Notes under the pieces: generated by a model
Told to the model about the DNA's origin: nothing
Databases searched by the model: none
What the model saw: the letters and a program-made list of their open reading frames with translations, nothing else
DNA from: Chitinophaga pinensis
GTDB taxonomy: Bacteria; Bacteroidota; Bacteroidia; NS11-12g; UBA9320
Assembly: GCA_945897885.1 (NCBI GenBank)
Contig: CAMDGU010000006.1
Location: forward strand, 1-64,000
DNA: 64,000 nt
Direction of reading: 5' to 3'
Translations under genes and position numbers: made by a program
Shown: positions 10,206-20,411 of the stretch, in pieces
Layout: each line of letters starts with the position of its first letter
Position numbering within the stretch: position 1 is the first letter of the stretch

Positions 10206-10869
10206 GCTTCATCCGGTATGGCTTGAAGTTTTGAACAATGAATTTTCAAAGCCTTATTTCTCTGAACTCAAAAAATTTTTATTAAACGAAAAACAAAGTG
10301 GTCAAACGATTTTTCCACCTGGTAATCGGATTTTTGCAGCTCTTGATGAAACCCCATTTGATAAAGTAAAAGTTGTAATTATTGGGCAAGACCCATACCA
10401 CGGCCCCAATCAGGCCAATGGGATGTGTTTTTCAGTAAACCGCGGTATAACACCACCACCATCCTTAAAAAATATATACAAAGAAATAGAGACTGATTTA
10501 GGCATCAGTCCTCCTGCACATGGCGATTTAACTCGGTGGGCTGAGGAAGGAGTTTTATTATTAAATGCGGTATTAACTGTTAGAGCCAATCAGCCTGCAT
10601 CGCATCAAAATCAAGGCTGGGAGCAGTTTACCAATACTATTATAAAAACCCTAAGTGAAAAAAAAAGCAATCTGGTATTTTTACTTTGGGGGGCTTTTGC
10701 CAAGAGCAAACGAAATTTAATTGATGCCCAAAAGCATTTGATTCTGGAAGCAGCGCATCCTTCGCCATTTTCGGCTTATAATGGGTTTATGGGGTGTAAG
10801 CATTTTTCAAAAACCAATGCATATTTAAAACAAAATGGTTTGGAGGAAATAAACTGGAATCTAAATTAA
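10189..10869 (+). CDS. ung: Uracil-DNA glycosylase
   Basis: GQDPYHGPNQANGMCFSV, LLLNAVLTVRANQPASHQNQGWEQFT and HPSPFSA motifs. Likely start is ATG 10189 (MVRPFKLHP); the track start at 10150 is an upstream TTG. Confidence 0.96.
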   Translation: MVRPFKLHPVWLEVLNNEFSKPYFSELKKFLLNEKQSGQTIFPPGNRIFAALDETPFDKVKVVIIGQDPYHGPNQANGMCFSVNRGITPPPSLKNIYKEIETDLGISPPAHGDLTRWAEEGVLLLNAVLTVRANQPASHQNQGWEQFTNTIIKTLSEKKSNLVFLLWGAFAKSKRNLIDAQKHLILEAAHPSPFSAYNGFMGCKHFSKTNAYLKQNGLEEINWNLN

Positions 10870-11492
10870 ACCAACGACAAAATTTTACGAATCAATTCTA
10901 TCAAAGCCAGGATGATAAAGAGGCTTCCAACAATTTTATTCAAATTACTCCTTAGGATTTTAGTAAGTTTTTCCTTGTAAGAAATTGCAAGCTTTGTAAA
11001 CAGAAACAAAAGTAACCAGGCTCCAACGCAGGTACCTATAACAAAAGTAACATAAGGCGAAATGAGTGAACCATTTCTGAAATCAACATAGCCTTTGATG
11101 TAAACTAATACCGCCAACCAAAAAGGGAACAATTGCGGATTAAAAATAGCTAACATAAATCCTTTCATAAATCCTGCTCCGGCGGATGGTTTTATCATTT
11201 TTTCCTGATAAGGTTTGAAAAAATAATATATACCCAACCCCAGTAACAGCGTAATAACCAGCCAGCCAAAAAGGTTTAATATAATAGGGTATTGTTCAAT
11301 AATATTAGCTCCCCACACCGCCAGTGAAGCATAAAAAATTTCGGGCAATGCTCCGCCGGTAGCTACTATTAAGGCTTGGCGTTTGCCTTGAGAAAGTGCT
11401 GTTTGAATTACACAAACATTTACCGGCCCCAATTGAAGTGAACCCCAAAAACTGATGGCAGCAGCCATAATAAATGCTAAAATTTCATTCAT
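10866..11492 (-). CDS. LysE family translocator
   Basis: 208 aa multi-TM protein with GPVNVCVIQTALSQGKRQALIVATGGALPE near the N-terminus and FNPQLFPFWLAV. Confidence 0.8.
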   Translation of the reverse strand: MNEILAFIMAAAISFWGSLQLGPVNVCVIQTALSQGKRQALIVATGGALPEIFYASLAVWGANIIEQYPIILNLFGWLVITLLLGLGIYYFFKPYQEKMIKPSAGAGFMKGFMLAIFNPQLFPFWLAVLVYIKGYVDFRNGSLISPYVTFVIGTCVGAWLLLFLFTKLAISYKEKLTKILRSNLNKIVGSLFIILALIELIRKILSLV

Positions 11493-11576
11493 TTACCAAG
11501 GGGGCAAACCTAATAAGTTTTGGCCAATTTATGCACATCGTTTGAAAACCAAAATAGCCCACTTATTTTTGTCAAC

Positions 11577-11957
11577 ATGGACATTCAAGGAAAATTAGTA
11601 ATGCTTTTACCACTTCAAAGTGGAACAAGCGCAAAAGGTGCATGGCAAAAACAAGATGCCATTATTGAAACAGCTGAGCAATACCCTAAAAAGGTTTGCA
11701 TCTCTTTTTGGGGAGATAAGGCTGACGAATTAAAAATAGTGAAAGAAGGAGCTTTAATAAAAGTTCATATCAATATTGAATCTCGCGAGTACAATGGTAA
11801 ATGGTACACCGATGTTCGTGCATGGAAAATAGAAGCCGGTGACGCTGCCGGAACTTCTGCACCAGCGCAAAACTCAGCCCCAATCGACAGACAACATTCT
11901 GAAGAACCAGCCGACCTAAGCCCATCAAACGATGCGGTGGATGATTTGCCGTTTTAA
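11577..11957 (+). CDS. DUF3127 domain-containing protein (SSB/OB-fold-like)
   Basis: MDIQGKLVMLLPLQSGTSAKGAWQKQDAIIETAEQYPKKVCISFWGDKAD...NIESREYNGKWYTDVRAWKIE, with acidic C-terminal tail DAVDDLPF. ATG at 11577. Confidence 0.85.
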   Translation: MDIQGKLVMLLPLQSGTSAKGAWQKQDAIIETAEQYPKKVCISFWGDKADELKIVKEGALIKVHINIESREYNGKWYTDVRAWKIEAGDAAGTSAPAQNSAPIDRQHSEEPADLSPSNDAVDDLPF

Positions 11958-11982
11958 AAAAAATTAAAAAATTGACTTTTAG

Positions 11983-12013
11983 AAATAGCCACAACTTTTT
12001 GTGGCTATTTTTT
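11983..12013. terminator. Bidirectional Rho-independent-like terminator
   Basis: AAATAGCCACA-acttttt-TGTGGCTATTT hairpin flanked by T-rich sequence, between convergent genes. Confidence 0.8.
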
Positions 12014-12647
12014 ATTGATTAAAAATTTTACTTACAAACATTTGAAACAATTCAGGTCGTAACAATCCGGTGAATACAAAGCCGAATACCGCCCCAAAAA
12101 AGTGAGCATCGTGGCCAATATTATCCGAAGCTTTTTTGGACATGTATTGCGAATAAACTAAATACAACAACCCATATAAAAAGGCCGGAATTGGAATTAT
12201 TCCAAAGAACAATATTTTTTCGATAGGGGCAAAAAGTACAAAGGCAAAAACTACGGCTGATACGGCTCCAGAAGCACCTACGGCATTGTACCATACATTA
12301 TTTTTATTCTCAATAAGTGTTTTGATATTGGCGGCCCCAATTGCCAAAATGTACATGGCTACATACAAAGCCAATCCTCCTGGAATATACAAATCATAAA
12401 CTTGCTCAATAAAGCTACCAAAAGAATACAACACAAACATATTGATAACCAAATGAGGAATATCGGCATGAAGCAAAGCACTGCTAAATAAACGATACCA
12501 TTCGTTTTTATGAAAAATAATGTACGGATTAAAAATAAGTTTATTGTACAATTCGGTATTGTTCCAGGCCATAAAAGAAACGCCGCAGGTAATAAGAATA
12601 ATTATAAGTGTAATGTTCATTTTAACCAATATTTTTGAAGACTTCAA
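12012..12647 (-). CDS. Rhomboid family intramembrane serine protease
   Basis: HADIPHLVINMFVLYSFGSFIE, NAVGASGAVSAVVFAF (GxSG) and HDAHFFGAVFGFVFTG. Confidence 0.92.
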   Translation of the reverse strand: MKSSKILVKMNITLIIILITCGVSFMAWNNTELYNKLIFNPYIIFHKNEWYRLFSSALLHADIPHLVINMFVLYSFGSFIEQVYDLYIPGGLALYVAMYILAIGAANIKTLIENKNNVWYNAVGASGAVSAVVFAFVLFAPIEKILFFGIIPIPAFLYGLLYLVYSQYMSKKASDNIGHDAHFFGAVFGFVFTGLLRPELFQMFVSKIFNQ

Positions 12648-12672
12648 ACTTACCCGAAATTATTAAGCAGAA

Positions 12673-13173
12673 TTGAAAAAAATTGTCCTTTTGTCCGACA
12701 CCCATGGCTACATTGATGAACATATTCTTAAATTTTGCCGCGAGGCAGATGAGATATGGCATGGCGGCGACTGGGGACAGGATGTAAATGAAAAATTAGA
12801 AACCTTGAAAAAACCGATTCAGGGAGTCTATGGCAATATTGATGGTCAAAAAATTCGGGCAATTTATCCTGAGATATGCCGTTTTGAATGCGAAGGAATA
12901 CGCGTTTTTATTAAGCATATTGGGGGATATCCGGGTCATTATGCTGCCGGAGTTAAAACCGATTTGATAAAAGAAAAACCCGATTTATTTATTACAGGGC
13001 ATTCGCATATATTAAAAGTGATGCGGGATAACGCTATTCCCGGTTTGTTGCATGTTAATCCCGGGGCAGCAGGAATTAGCGGATTTCATAAAATGCGGAC
13101 GATGGTAAATTTTAAAATAGACAACGGCAAGATTTTTGATATGAATGTGATTGAACTGGGGAGCCGAGGGTAA
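12673..13173 (+). CDS. Metallophosphoesterase (YfcE/MJ0936-type)
   Basis: LLSDTHGYID, HGGDWGQD, YGNIDGQK, FITGHSHILKV and HVNPGAAG. TTG start. Confidence 0.92.
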   Translation: MKKIVLLSDTHGYIDEHILKFCREADEIWHGGDWGQDVNEKLETLKKPIQGVYGNIDGQKIRAIYPEICRFECEGIRVFIKHIGGYPGHYAAGVKTDLIKEKPDLFITGHSHILKVMRDNAIPGLLHVNPGAAGISGFHKMRTMVNFKIDNGKIFDMNVIELGSRG

Positions 13174-13223
13174 AGGTAAATGGGTTATTAAGTTATTGAA
13201 AATTGAGAATTAATTGTTGAACA

Positions 13224-15149
13224 TTGAATATTAGAATGATGATAAGGAAACTGACAACGCTGATAGTATTAGTATTTTTAGTAGCAATTTCTGCCGCAGC
13301 CCAGCCATTGCCTGATGGGATATCGAAAAATAAAAAAGCCAAAGAATTATTTGAAAAAGCCATGGGGCAATATGACCTGATGGAATATGGCAATGCCATT
13401 GATTTATTAAAAGCCGCTATCGAAAAAGACCCGGAGTTTGTTTCAGCACACGATCTTTTGGGCCAGGTATATATGGACAAAGGCGATTTGGTAGCTGCTG
13501 AAAAAATATATTTAAAACTGGTTAAAATAAATCCGGATTACTGGCTTTCCTATTATTCATTGGCAGATGTAACCTTTGAACAAATGAAATATGATTCTGC
13601 TGAAAATTGGTATAAAAAGTTTTTAACCTACGACAAAATTCCTTTGAAGGAAAAAGCAGAATCTGAAAAGCAAATCAAAAGTTGTCAATTTGCCATAAAA
13701 GCTTTAAAAAATCCTGTACCCTTTATTCCTGTAAATTTAGGAACCGGCATTAATTCAATGTTGAGTGAATATTTCCCAACCTTAACCGCCGATGAGCAAA
13801 CCATGTTTTTTACCTGCATGGACAATCGGAGTCAGGAAGATTTTTTAATATCCATTTATGAAAACGGCAAATGGACGGATGCCATAAATATGGGTCCGCC
13901 AATAAACACCCCTGAAAATGAAGGTGCATCAACAACATCAGCCGACGGGCAATATTTGTTTTTTACTATGTGCCAAAACCCTAAAAATTTAGGATCGTGT
14001 GATTTGTGGCTCACCTACGTAAAAGGCGATAGATGGCAAATTCCGATACACATGCCTGATAATGTAAATTCCAAATACAAAGAAACTCAACCTTCGCTCA
14101 GTGCCGATGGTAAAACCTTGTATTTTGCAAGCAATCGCCCCGGTGGACAAGGCGATATGGATATATGGAAAACTACTTTTGAGAAAAATATGTGGACCAA
14201 TCCGGTAAATCTAGGTCCAAATATTAACACCCCTTTTGATGATGAATGTCCTTTTATTCACCAGGATGGGGTTAGCTTATATTTTGCATCTGATGGATGG
14301 CCGGGAATGGGAGGAAGAGATTTGTTTATGTCTAATCAAAATGATACCGGAGGGTGGAAGGTACCTATGAATTTGGGATACCCTGTAAATACTGTAGGTA
14401 ATGAAGAAGGTTTGATAATTAATCGTTCGGGCACCATGGGTTATTTTTCAAGTGATAAAAAAACAAATCCCAACCATCAGGGAAGAGTGGACATTTACAG
14501 CTTTACATTGCCCGAAAATGCCAAGCCGGGTGTAGCCAATTATGTAAAGGGAAAAGTGTATGATGCTGAAACCAAATTGCCAATTAAAACGCTTGTGGAA
14601 CTTACAGATTTGAATACCTCCACTTTGGCGGGTTTTTGTAAATCCAATGAAAAATCCGGTAATTTTTTAATTGTGATACCGGGTAACAAAAACTATGGAA
14701 TGAATGTGGCAGCGGAAGGCTATTTATTTTATTCCGAAAATTTTTCAATAAAAGACAATCCCTCTTCCGACCCTTATTTAATTGATGTTCCACTCAAAAA
14801 AATAAAAACCGGACAAACTGTACCCTTATATAATATTTTGTTTGATGTAAATAAATATGTTATCAAACAAGAGTCAACTGCGGAGTTGGAAAGGCTTTAT
14901 AATTTATTAACTACCAATAGCAAAATACGGGTTGAAATTGGCGGACATACCGATAATTCAGGTGCTGAAACCATTAATCAACCGCTATCGCAAAACCGAG
15001 CCAAGGCAGTTTATGATTGGTTAATTACCAAAGGAATTGCAGCTAACCGGTTAACCTATAAAGGCTATGGTTCTTCAGTTCCTATTATGCCCAATACATC
15101 CGATGAAGGAAAACGCAAGAACAGAAGGACTGAGATTAAGGTTTTGTAA
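13224..15149 (+). CDS. OmpA family protein with TPR and WD40-like PD40 repeats (T9SS-associated type)
   Basis: N-terminal TPR region, repeated 'SADGQYLFFT / SADGKTLYFASNRPGGQGDMDIWK / ...SLYFASDGWPGMGGRDLFMS' PD40 repeats, and C-terminal OmpA domain (VEIGGHTDNSGAETINQPLSQNRAKAVYDWLITKGIAANRLTYKGYGS). The start may be 13236. Confidence 0.9.
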   Translation: MNIRMMIRKLTTLIVLVFLVAISAAAQPLPDGISKNKKAKELFEKAMGQYDLMEYGNAIDLLKAAIEKDPEFVSAHDLLGQVYMDKGDLVAAEKIYLKLVKINPDYWLSYYSLADVTFEQMKYDSAENWYKKFLTYDKIPLKEKAESEKQIKSCQFAIKALKNPVPFIPVNLGTGINSMLSEYFPTLTADEQTMFFTCMDNRSQEDFLISIYENGKWTDAINMGPPINTPENEGASTTSADGQYLFFTMCQNPKNLGSCDLWLTYVKGDRWQIPIHMPDNVNSKYKETQPSLSADGKTLYFASNRPGGQGDMDIWKTTFEKNMWTNPVNLGPNINTPFDDECPFIHQDGVSLYFASDGWPGMGGRDLFMSNQNDTGGWKVPMNLGYPVNTVGNEEGLIINRSGTMGYFSSDKKTNPNHQGRVDIYSFTLPENAKPGVANYVKGKVYDAETKLPIKTLVELTDLNTSTLAGFCKSNEKSGNFLIVIPGNKNYGMNVAAEGYLFYSENFSIKDNPSSDPYLIDVPLKKIKTGQTVPLYNILFDVNKYVIKQESTAELERLYNLLTTNSKIRVEIGGHTDNSGAETINQPLSQNRAKAVYDWLITKGIAANRLTYKGYGSSVPIMPNTSDEGKRKNRRTEIKVL

Positions 15150-15152
15150 GAA

Positions 15153-16867
15153 TTAAATTTTAATTATTTTTTGAAGAGTAAGAATTTGACCATTACTTAT
15201 TAATTTCAAAAAGTACAATCCATCTGCTTGATTCGTTAAATCTATGCTATTTAATTCTTTTGCTATTGGTTCCTTAATTACCAATTTTCCAGTAGAATTG
15301 TAAATTTCTATAATTCCATTTGTTGTTGGTTTTGAAATTATATTTATGAAATCATTCGTCGGATTCGGATAAATTGTTATTCCATTACTTTCTAGATTAT
15401 TTGTAATACTCATTTTATGGATAAATAAGGCCTCACCTTGCCTTTTATCTAAAATGAAAGATTCATCACCTCCATCAAAATCAACCACCCCTTTGAAAAT
15501 ACCTGATGTAATGATATTACCATATTTGTCAATTTCAATACTTAATCCCAAGCTATATGATTCCATATTACTTGCAATATTTTTAGCCCATATAAAATTT
15601 CCGTAAGAATCCAATTTTGAAATATATGCATCAGAATTCATAGCAGTTATTTTATGAACTCTTGGTCCAAGATCAAAATCAACAGTTTTTTCAAAAGCAC
15701 CTGTAATGTAATGTTATTAAATTTATCTAATGCCAAGGAACTAACGCTAGAAACATTACTTTTAACCCAGATATAATTCCCTAAAACATTCAGTTTTAAG
15801 ATAAACCAATTTATTATACCACCTTGATTTTGTGCTAAAATTTCATCATAATCTTTAGGTGCTAAATTAAATATTCCTGAACCGGGGTTAAAATCTGTAG
15901 GAGAAGCAAACTCTCCTATAATATATAAATTATTTTGTTCATCTAAAGAGATTGAACGCCCTACATCGCTATATATTCCTCCTATTTTTTTGGCCCAAAC
16001 AAAATCCTCGTCAGTATCTAATTTTAAAATAAAAATGTCAGAATAATAGTTACCGTTAGAGTCGGCATTAGATGTTAGATAGTAAGTTGCTGTTCCTGGA
16101 TTAAAATCTGAAGTTCTATAAAATCCGCCTGTTACATAGATATTATTCGATTTATCTAATGTTAAAGATTGTGAATATCCACCTATTTGTTTAGCCCATA
16201 TAAAAGTACCATCAATATCCAATTTTAGAATAAAAAAATCATAAGTGTATTTATTGACTGAAATTAAATTATAAAACCTGGTTCCTGGATCAAAATCACA
16301 AGTGTCATTAAATGTACCAGTAATGAAAATGTTTCCTAATTTATCAATAGCAATAGAAGCCGCACCTTCGCTCCTTTTACTGCCAACTTGTTTAGCCAAT
16401 ACAAAATCCCCATTAATATCTAATTTTGAAATAAATACATCAGACATGCCTTTTGTTTTCAAAATGTATTTAATTGATGGATTAGGATTAAAATCAACAC
16501 TATCTCCGAAAGTTCCAATTATATAAATATTGCCCGCTTCATCTAATTTTATTGACCTTCCAAAATCATCTTTAGTTCCTCCAATACTTTTGGCCCATAC
16601 AAAATTCCCATTACTATCTAATTTGGAAATAAAAATGTCGTGTTCTCCATTTGAAGTTAGATTATAAAATCCGGGGCCTGGATCAAAATCAACTGTTTCA
16701 GTAAATTGCCCTAAAGCATATACATTTCCAAAGGAATCCAAAGCCACAGAAATACTATATGCATAAGTTATTGCTCCAAATCCTTTTGCCCATTGAAATT
16801 TTGGTAATTGGGAATTTGCAATAAATGATTCGGTAATGAGTGCAACAAAAAATATGATTTTTTTCAT
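15153..16867 (-). pseudogene. Repeat (SBBP/beta-propeller-like) secreted protein with C-terminal T9SS sorting domain, interrupted by a frameshift near 15702-15715
   Basis: ORFs 15647..16867 (signal peptide plus 'LDxxGNxxWAKxIGG / DFNPG' repeats) and 15153..15641 (continues the repeats, ends NGITIYPNPTNDFINI...LYFLKLISNGQILTLQKIIKI). The +1 frame bridges the gap as TGAFEKTVDFDLGPRVHKITAMNSDAYISKL. Confidence 0.8.
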
Positions 16868-17010
16868 TTAGGGTTTTGTACAAATCTATATTTGTTTCAA
16901 TTATTTGTTGGGATTATTTTACAAACGGTAACTTATAAAAATGTTTGTTTTTTGTTTTCGAGTTATTCTGAAACAATCATAAATATTTGTATTTTCGCAG
17001 CATAATAATC

Positions 17011-17166
17011 ATGGCAGAAAAAAGAAAATACGTTGGATTTTATTGGGGAATGACCATAGTTTCATTCATAGCCCTTATGTTGTTTTTAGTATTCTTACCA
17101 GGTGGTTTCTGGTTAGGTTGCCCAACATTTTTTGGCGGCATTGTGTTAGCCATGGATTGGGTTTAA
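17011..17166 (+). CDS. Small membrane protein (51 aa), hypothetical
   Basis: ATG 17011 to TAA 17166: MAEKRKYVGFYWGMTIVSFIALMLFLVFLPGGFWLGCPTFFGGIVLAMDWV. Strongly hydrophobic. Below the ORF-track length cut-off. Confidence 0.6.
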   Translation: MAEKRKYVGFYWGMTIVSFIALMLFLVFLPGGFWLGCPTFFGGIVLAMDWV

Positions 17167-17180
17167 TCCTCCATTAAAAA

Positions 17181-17630
17181 CTAGTTTACAAACTCTTCTT
17201 TCAGGCAGTTCCAAAGTTTGCCTTTCAAACTTTGATTGTTTTTTAATGTGCTCAATGAGTCAATCATAAGAACATTCGTTGTTCCTTTCTTAGTAAATTT
17301 ATAACTTTCCAGTTGGGGATAATTTATTCCCCAAATCAATAAATAAGACGAACCGTTTTCAAAATATTCAGGTAATTGTTCGGAGGTTACTTCAAATTTT
17401 GTTTCCACCTCTTCGGGTTTAATTTTGCTGGCCGCTAGTATTTTATTCAAAAATTCACTTTCCTCGGCATCATATTCTTTTTCAAATACCATCAATACAC
17501 GACACTTTGATGTTGGTTTGGTTTCTTGTTTACGAGTTTGTACCTCTTTTTCATTAGGTAAAAACAAGGTATCAAACATGCTGTATAAGGCTTCCGGTTC
17601 TATTGTCATAAAAATTTTGTAGAGATGCAA
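17181..17630 (-). CDS. Hypothetical protein
   Basis: 149 aa ORF convergent with the 17011 small ORF and divergent from ilvE. No recognised motif. Confidence 0.65.
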   Translation of the reverse strand: MHLYKIFMTIEPEALYSMFDTLFLPNEKEVQTRKQETKPTSKCRVLMVFEKEYDAEESEFLNKILAASKIKPEEVETKFEVTSEQLPEYFENGSSYLLIWGINYPQLESYKFTKKGTTNVLMIDSLSTLKNNQSLKGKLWNCLKEEFVN

Positions 17631-17669
17631 ATTAAGTAGAAATTGCGCCCTATTTCGAATCTAAATTCA

Positions 17670-18740
17670 ATGATTGATATTAAAATAAGTAAAGTGTCAA
17701 ATTCAAGGCACGGTGAAGTGGATTTTTCAAATTTGGTTTTTGGTAAGGAATTTTCCGACCACATGTTTATTGCCGATTATGATGGCAAAGAGTGGAAAAA
17801 TTTCAGAATACAGCCTTATGGCCCAATTCCTTTAAGCCCATCCTTATCGTGCATGCACTATGGGCAGGCAATTTTTGAAGGAATGAAAGCTTACAGAGCC
17901 ATTGATAATACCATTCAGATATTCAGACCTTATGATAATTTTAAACGTATGAATGAAAGTGCTGAAAGAATGTGCATGCAACCGGTACCTGAAGAGGTTT
18001 TTATTGAAGGACTGAAAGCCCTTTGCCGAATGGACAGCAACTGGATTCCGTCAAACGAGGGAAGTGCTTTGTATTTGCGTCCTTTTTTAATAGCCACCGA
18101 TGATTTTTTGGGTATTCACCCTTCATCCAACTATATGTTTATGATTTACGGGTGTTCCGTTGGGGCCTATTATAACAAACCTTTAAAAATAAAGGTAGAA
18201 ACCGAGTTTGTAAGAGCAGTAAAAGGGGGAGTGGGAGAGGCTAAAACGGCAGGAAATTATGCCTCAGCCATGTATGCTACTCATATTGCCGAAAAAGAGG
18301 GGTTTCATCAGGTATTATGGACCGATGCTTTTGAACATAAATATTTGGAAGAATTGGGAAGTTCCAATGTGTTTATTGTAAGTGGCAAAACGCTTATAAC
18401 TCCTGCAAGTAATGGAACGGTATTAAAAGGGGTAACCCGTGATTCGGTAATACAACTGGCCAAAAAATACGGATATACTGTGGGAGAGCGACCGATTTCA
18501 ATAGACGAGGTAATAGAATTGGATAAAAACGGACTGTTAGATGAAGCTTTTGCCACCGGCACGGCTGCCACCGTTTCTCCCATTTGTGAATTGAGCTATA
18601 AAGGGGTTTCTATACACATTAAACCTAAAGAGAACTCGATAGCCGCTGAATTGAAAAGCCATCTTGAAAACATAAAACGCTCAAAGGAAGAGGATGTTTT
18701 TGGTTGGAATGAAAAGGTAGTGATGACTCAAACTTCCTAA
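17670..18740 (+). CDS. ilvE: Branched-chain amino acid aminotransferase
   Basis: LSCMHYGQAIFEGMKAYR, SALYLRPFLIATD, GVGEAKTAGNYASAM and DEAFATGTAATVSPI. Likely start is ATG 17670. Confidence 0.95.
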   Translation: MIDIKISKVSNSRHGEVDFSNLVFGKEFSDHMFIADYDGKEWKNFRIQPYGPIPLSPSLSCMHYGQAIFEGMKAYRAIDNTIQIFRPYDNFKRMNESAERMCMQPVPEEVFIEGLKALCRMDSNWIPSNEGSALYLRPFLIATDDFLGIHPSSNYMFMIYGCSVGAYYNKPLKIKVETEFVRAVKGGVGEAKTAGNYASAMYATHIAEKEGFHQVLWTDAFEHKYLEELGSSNVFIVSGKTLITPASNGTVLKGVTRDSVIQLAKKYGYTVGERPISIDEVIELDKNGLLDEAFATGTAATVSPICELSYKGVSIHIKPKENSIAAELKSHLENIKRSKEEDVFGWNEKVVMTQTS

Positions 18741-18750
18741 GCAAGACTGA

Positions 18751-19203
18751 TTACCACGTGTGGTCGATAATTATTTTCCAACCTTCGGGTTTGTGTTTTA
18801 ACACTAATGAAAAATTTCCACCAACGGTAGAATCTTTTAATAATTCCCAGTTGCCATATACCTGAGCCAAACTATCCGACAGGTTTTTTACGATTAAATT
18901 TTTAAAGTTTAAATGGCCCATTTCCTTAGTGGTGGGATAATGTTTGGTATAATTATCTAAAACACTTTGCCAGCCCATGGTTCTTCCTTTGCGGGTAATA
19001 AACTGTAAGGAATCTGATTTTTCATACCCCTCCATAAATCCTATTATATCGCCTTTGTTCCAAGCCTCTGCCTGGGCGGTTAAAACCTTATGAATTTCAG
19101 GGTCTATAGCTGATTTGGTGGTGGATGCAGTTTGTTGGCATGCCACTAAACCAAAGCAAACTAATGAAAGAAATAATAGAGTTTTTATTTTTAATTGCCT
19201 CAT
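18751..19203 (-). CDS. DUF4440/NTF2-like lipoprotein
   Basis: From the internal Met: MRQLKIKTLLFLSLVCFGLVACQQ (lipobox LVAC), then AQAEAWNKGDIIGFMEGYEKSDSLQFI...KPEGWKIIIDHTW. Confidence 0.8.
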   Translation of the reverse strand: MRQLKIKTLLFLSLVCFGLVACQQTASTTKSAIDPEIHKVLTAQAEAWNKGDIIGFMEGYEKSDSLQFITRKGRTMGWQSVLDNYTKHYPTTKEMGHLNFKNLIVKNLSDSLAQVYGNWELLKDSTVGGNFSLVLKHKPEGWKIIIDHTW

Positions 19204-19286
19204 ATTTTTAAATTGTTTTGCAAAGCTATTCATTACCACATAACCTTACCTAAAAATAATTTTAACACAATAAGAGCCTATACTTC

Positions 19287-19318
19287 TTTTGTTTTTCTAT
19301 CGTTAAATACTATGTTTG
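19287..19318 (+). promoter_or_regulatory. Bacteroidota-type promoter candidate (-33 TTTTG, -7 TATGTTTG)
   Basis: TTTTG at 19287-19291 and TATGTTTG at 19311-19318 with a 19 nt spacer, 16 nt upstream of the OmpA-family ORF start. Confidence 0.5.
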
Positions 19319-19334
19319 TTACGGTTTTAAACGG

Positions 19335-20411
19335 ATGGGAAATAGCCGAATCTATATAGTTCTTCTTTTGCTGGCACTTCCATTTTCATTGTTTTCTCAA
19401 AACCAACAGCAGCATGTTTTTAATATATTTTTTAAAACCAATGCCGATGAAGTAACCTCAATGGGAATGGCCGTCATACGGCAGCAATTGCTAGATATAG
19501 GCACCTCTAATATCAGAGAAATAAAAGTAAAAGGTCATGCCGATTCCGATGCTAATGATTCGTTTAATATCAATTTGTCAAACCGCCGTGCTACCAATTG
19601 CATTGCCTATTTGATATCGCAAGGTGTGCCGGATGCAATGATAAGTAAGGAGGTATTTGGAGAATCAAATCCGGCATCCGATTTAAAATCACTAAACAGG
19701 AGAGTAGAAATTACTGTGGTATATGATTATATCAATGTGGCATCGGATACCAAAGGACGCAAATTTTTTATTAAAGGAACTGTAACGAATTTTAACACAG
19801 GCAGAACTTTAGCTTGTGGTTATGTTATTGAAGACCAAAAACTCAATGTTTTTCAATATACCAAAAGTGACGGAAAGTTTTTTCTGCCTGCAAAACCGGG
19901 AAAAAATGTAGCTTTAACGTTTTCAAGAGAAGGGTTTTTGAATGCTACGTTGGTTATTAATGATACCTATTTTAAAAATGCCAAAGGGGATACCATTTTT
20001 TTGGAGGTAAAAATTAAACCGATTGAAGTGGTTGAGAAAATAGTGTTCGACAACATTTTTTTTTATTCCGATTCTGATTCATTAAAGCCTGAAAGCAAAC
20101 CCGATTTGGATAAATTGTTTAATATTTTGAAAGCCGATAAGGATTTGTTTGTTGAGATTCAGGGCCATATGAGTTGTCCGTTATCACGCCCCATGAGCAT
20201 CTATCAAAAACGGTATAACCATGAATTGTCGCATAAGCGAGCCCGTGCTATTTACCGGTATTTAATTGTTAGAGGAATTCCCGCAGGGCAACTCACCTTT
20301 AAAGGAATGAGCAATTTTAATATGATTTATCCTGAGCCAAAAAATGAAAAAGAAGCGGATAAAAACAAGCGAGTAGAAGTTTGGAAATTAAAGCTGGTGT
20401 CGGCCAATTAA
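19335..20411 (+). CDS. OmpA family protein with two OmpA-like segments
   Basis: IKVKGHADSDANDSFNINLSNRRATNCIAYLISQGV and VEIQGHMSCP...YNHELSHKRARAIYRYLIVRGIPAGQLTFKGM. Confidence 0.85.
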   Translation: MGNSRIYIVLLLLALPFSLFSQNQQQHVFNIFFKTNADEVTSMGMAVIRQQLLDIGTSNIREIKVKGHADSDANDSFNINLSNRRATNCIAYLISQGVPDAMISKEVFGESNPASDLKSLNRRVEITVVYDYINVASDTKGRKFFIKGTVTNFNTGRTLACGYVIEDQKLNVFQYTKSDGKFFLPAKPGKNVALTFSREGFLNATLVINDTYFKNAKGDTIFLEVKIKPIEVVEKIVFDNIFFYSDSDSLKPESKPDLDKLFNILKADKDLFVEIQGHMSCPLSRPMSIYQKRYNHELSHKRARAIYRYLIVRGIPAGQLTFKGMSNFNMIYPEPKNEKEADKNKRVEVWKLKLVSAN

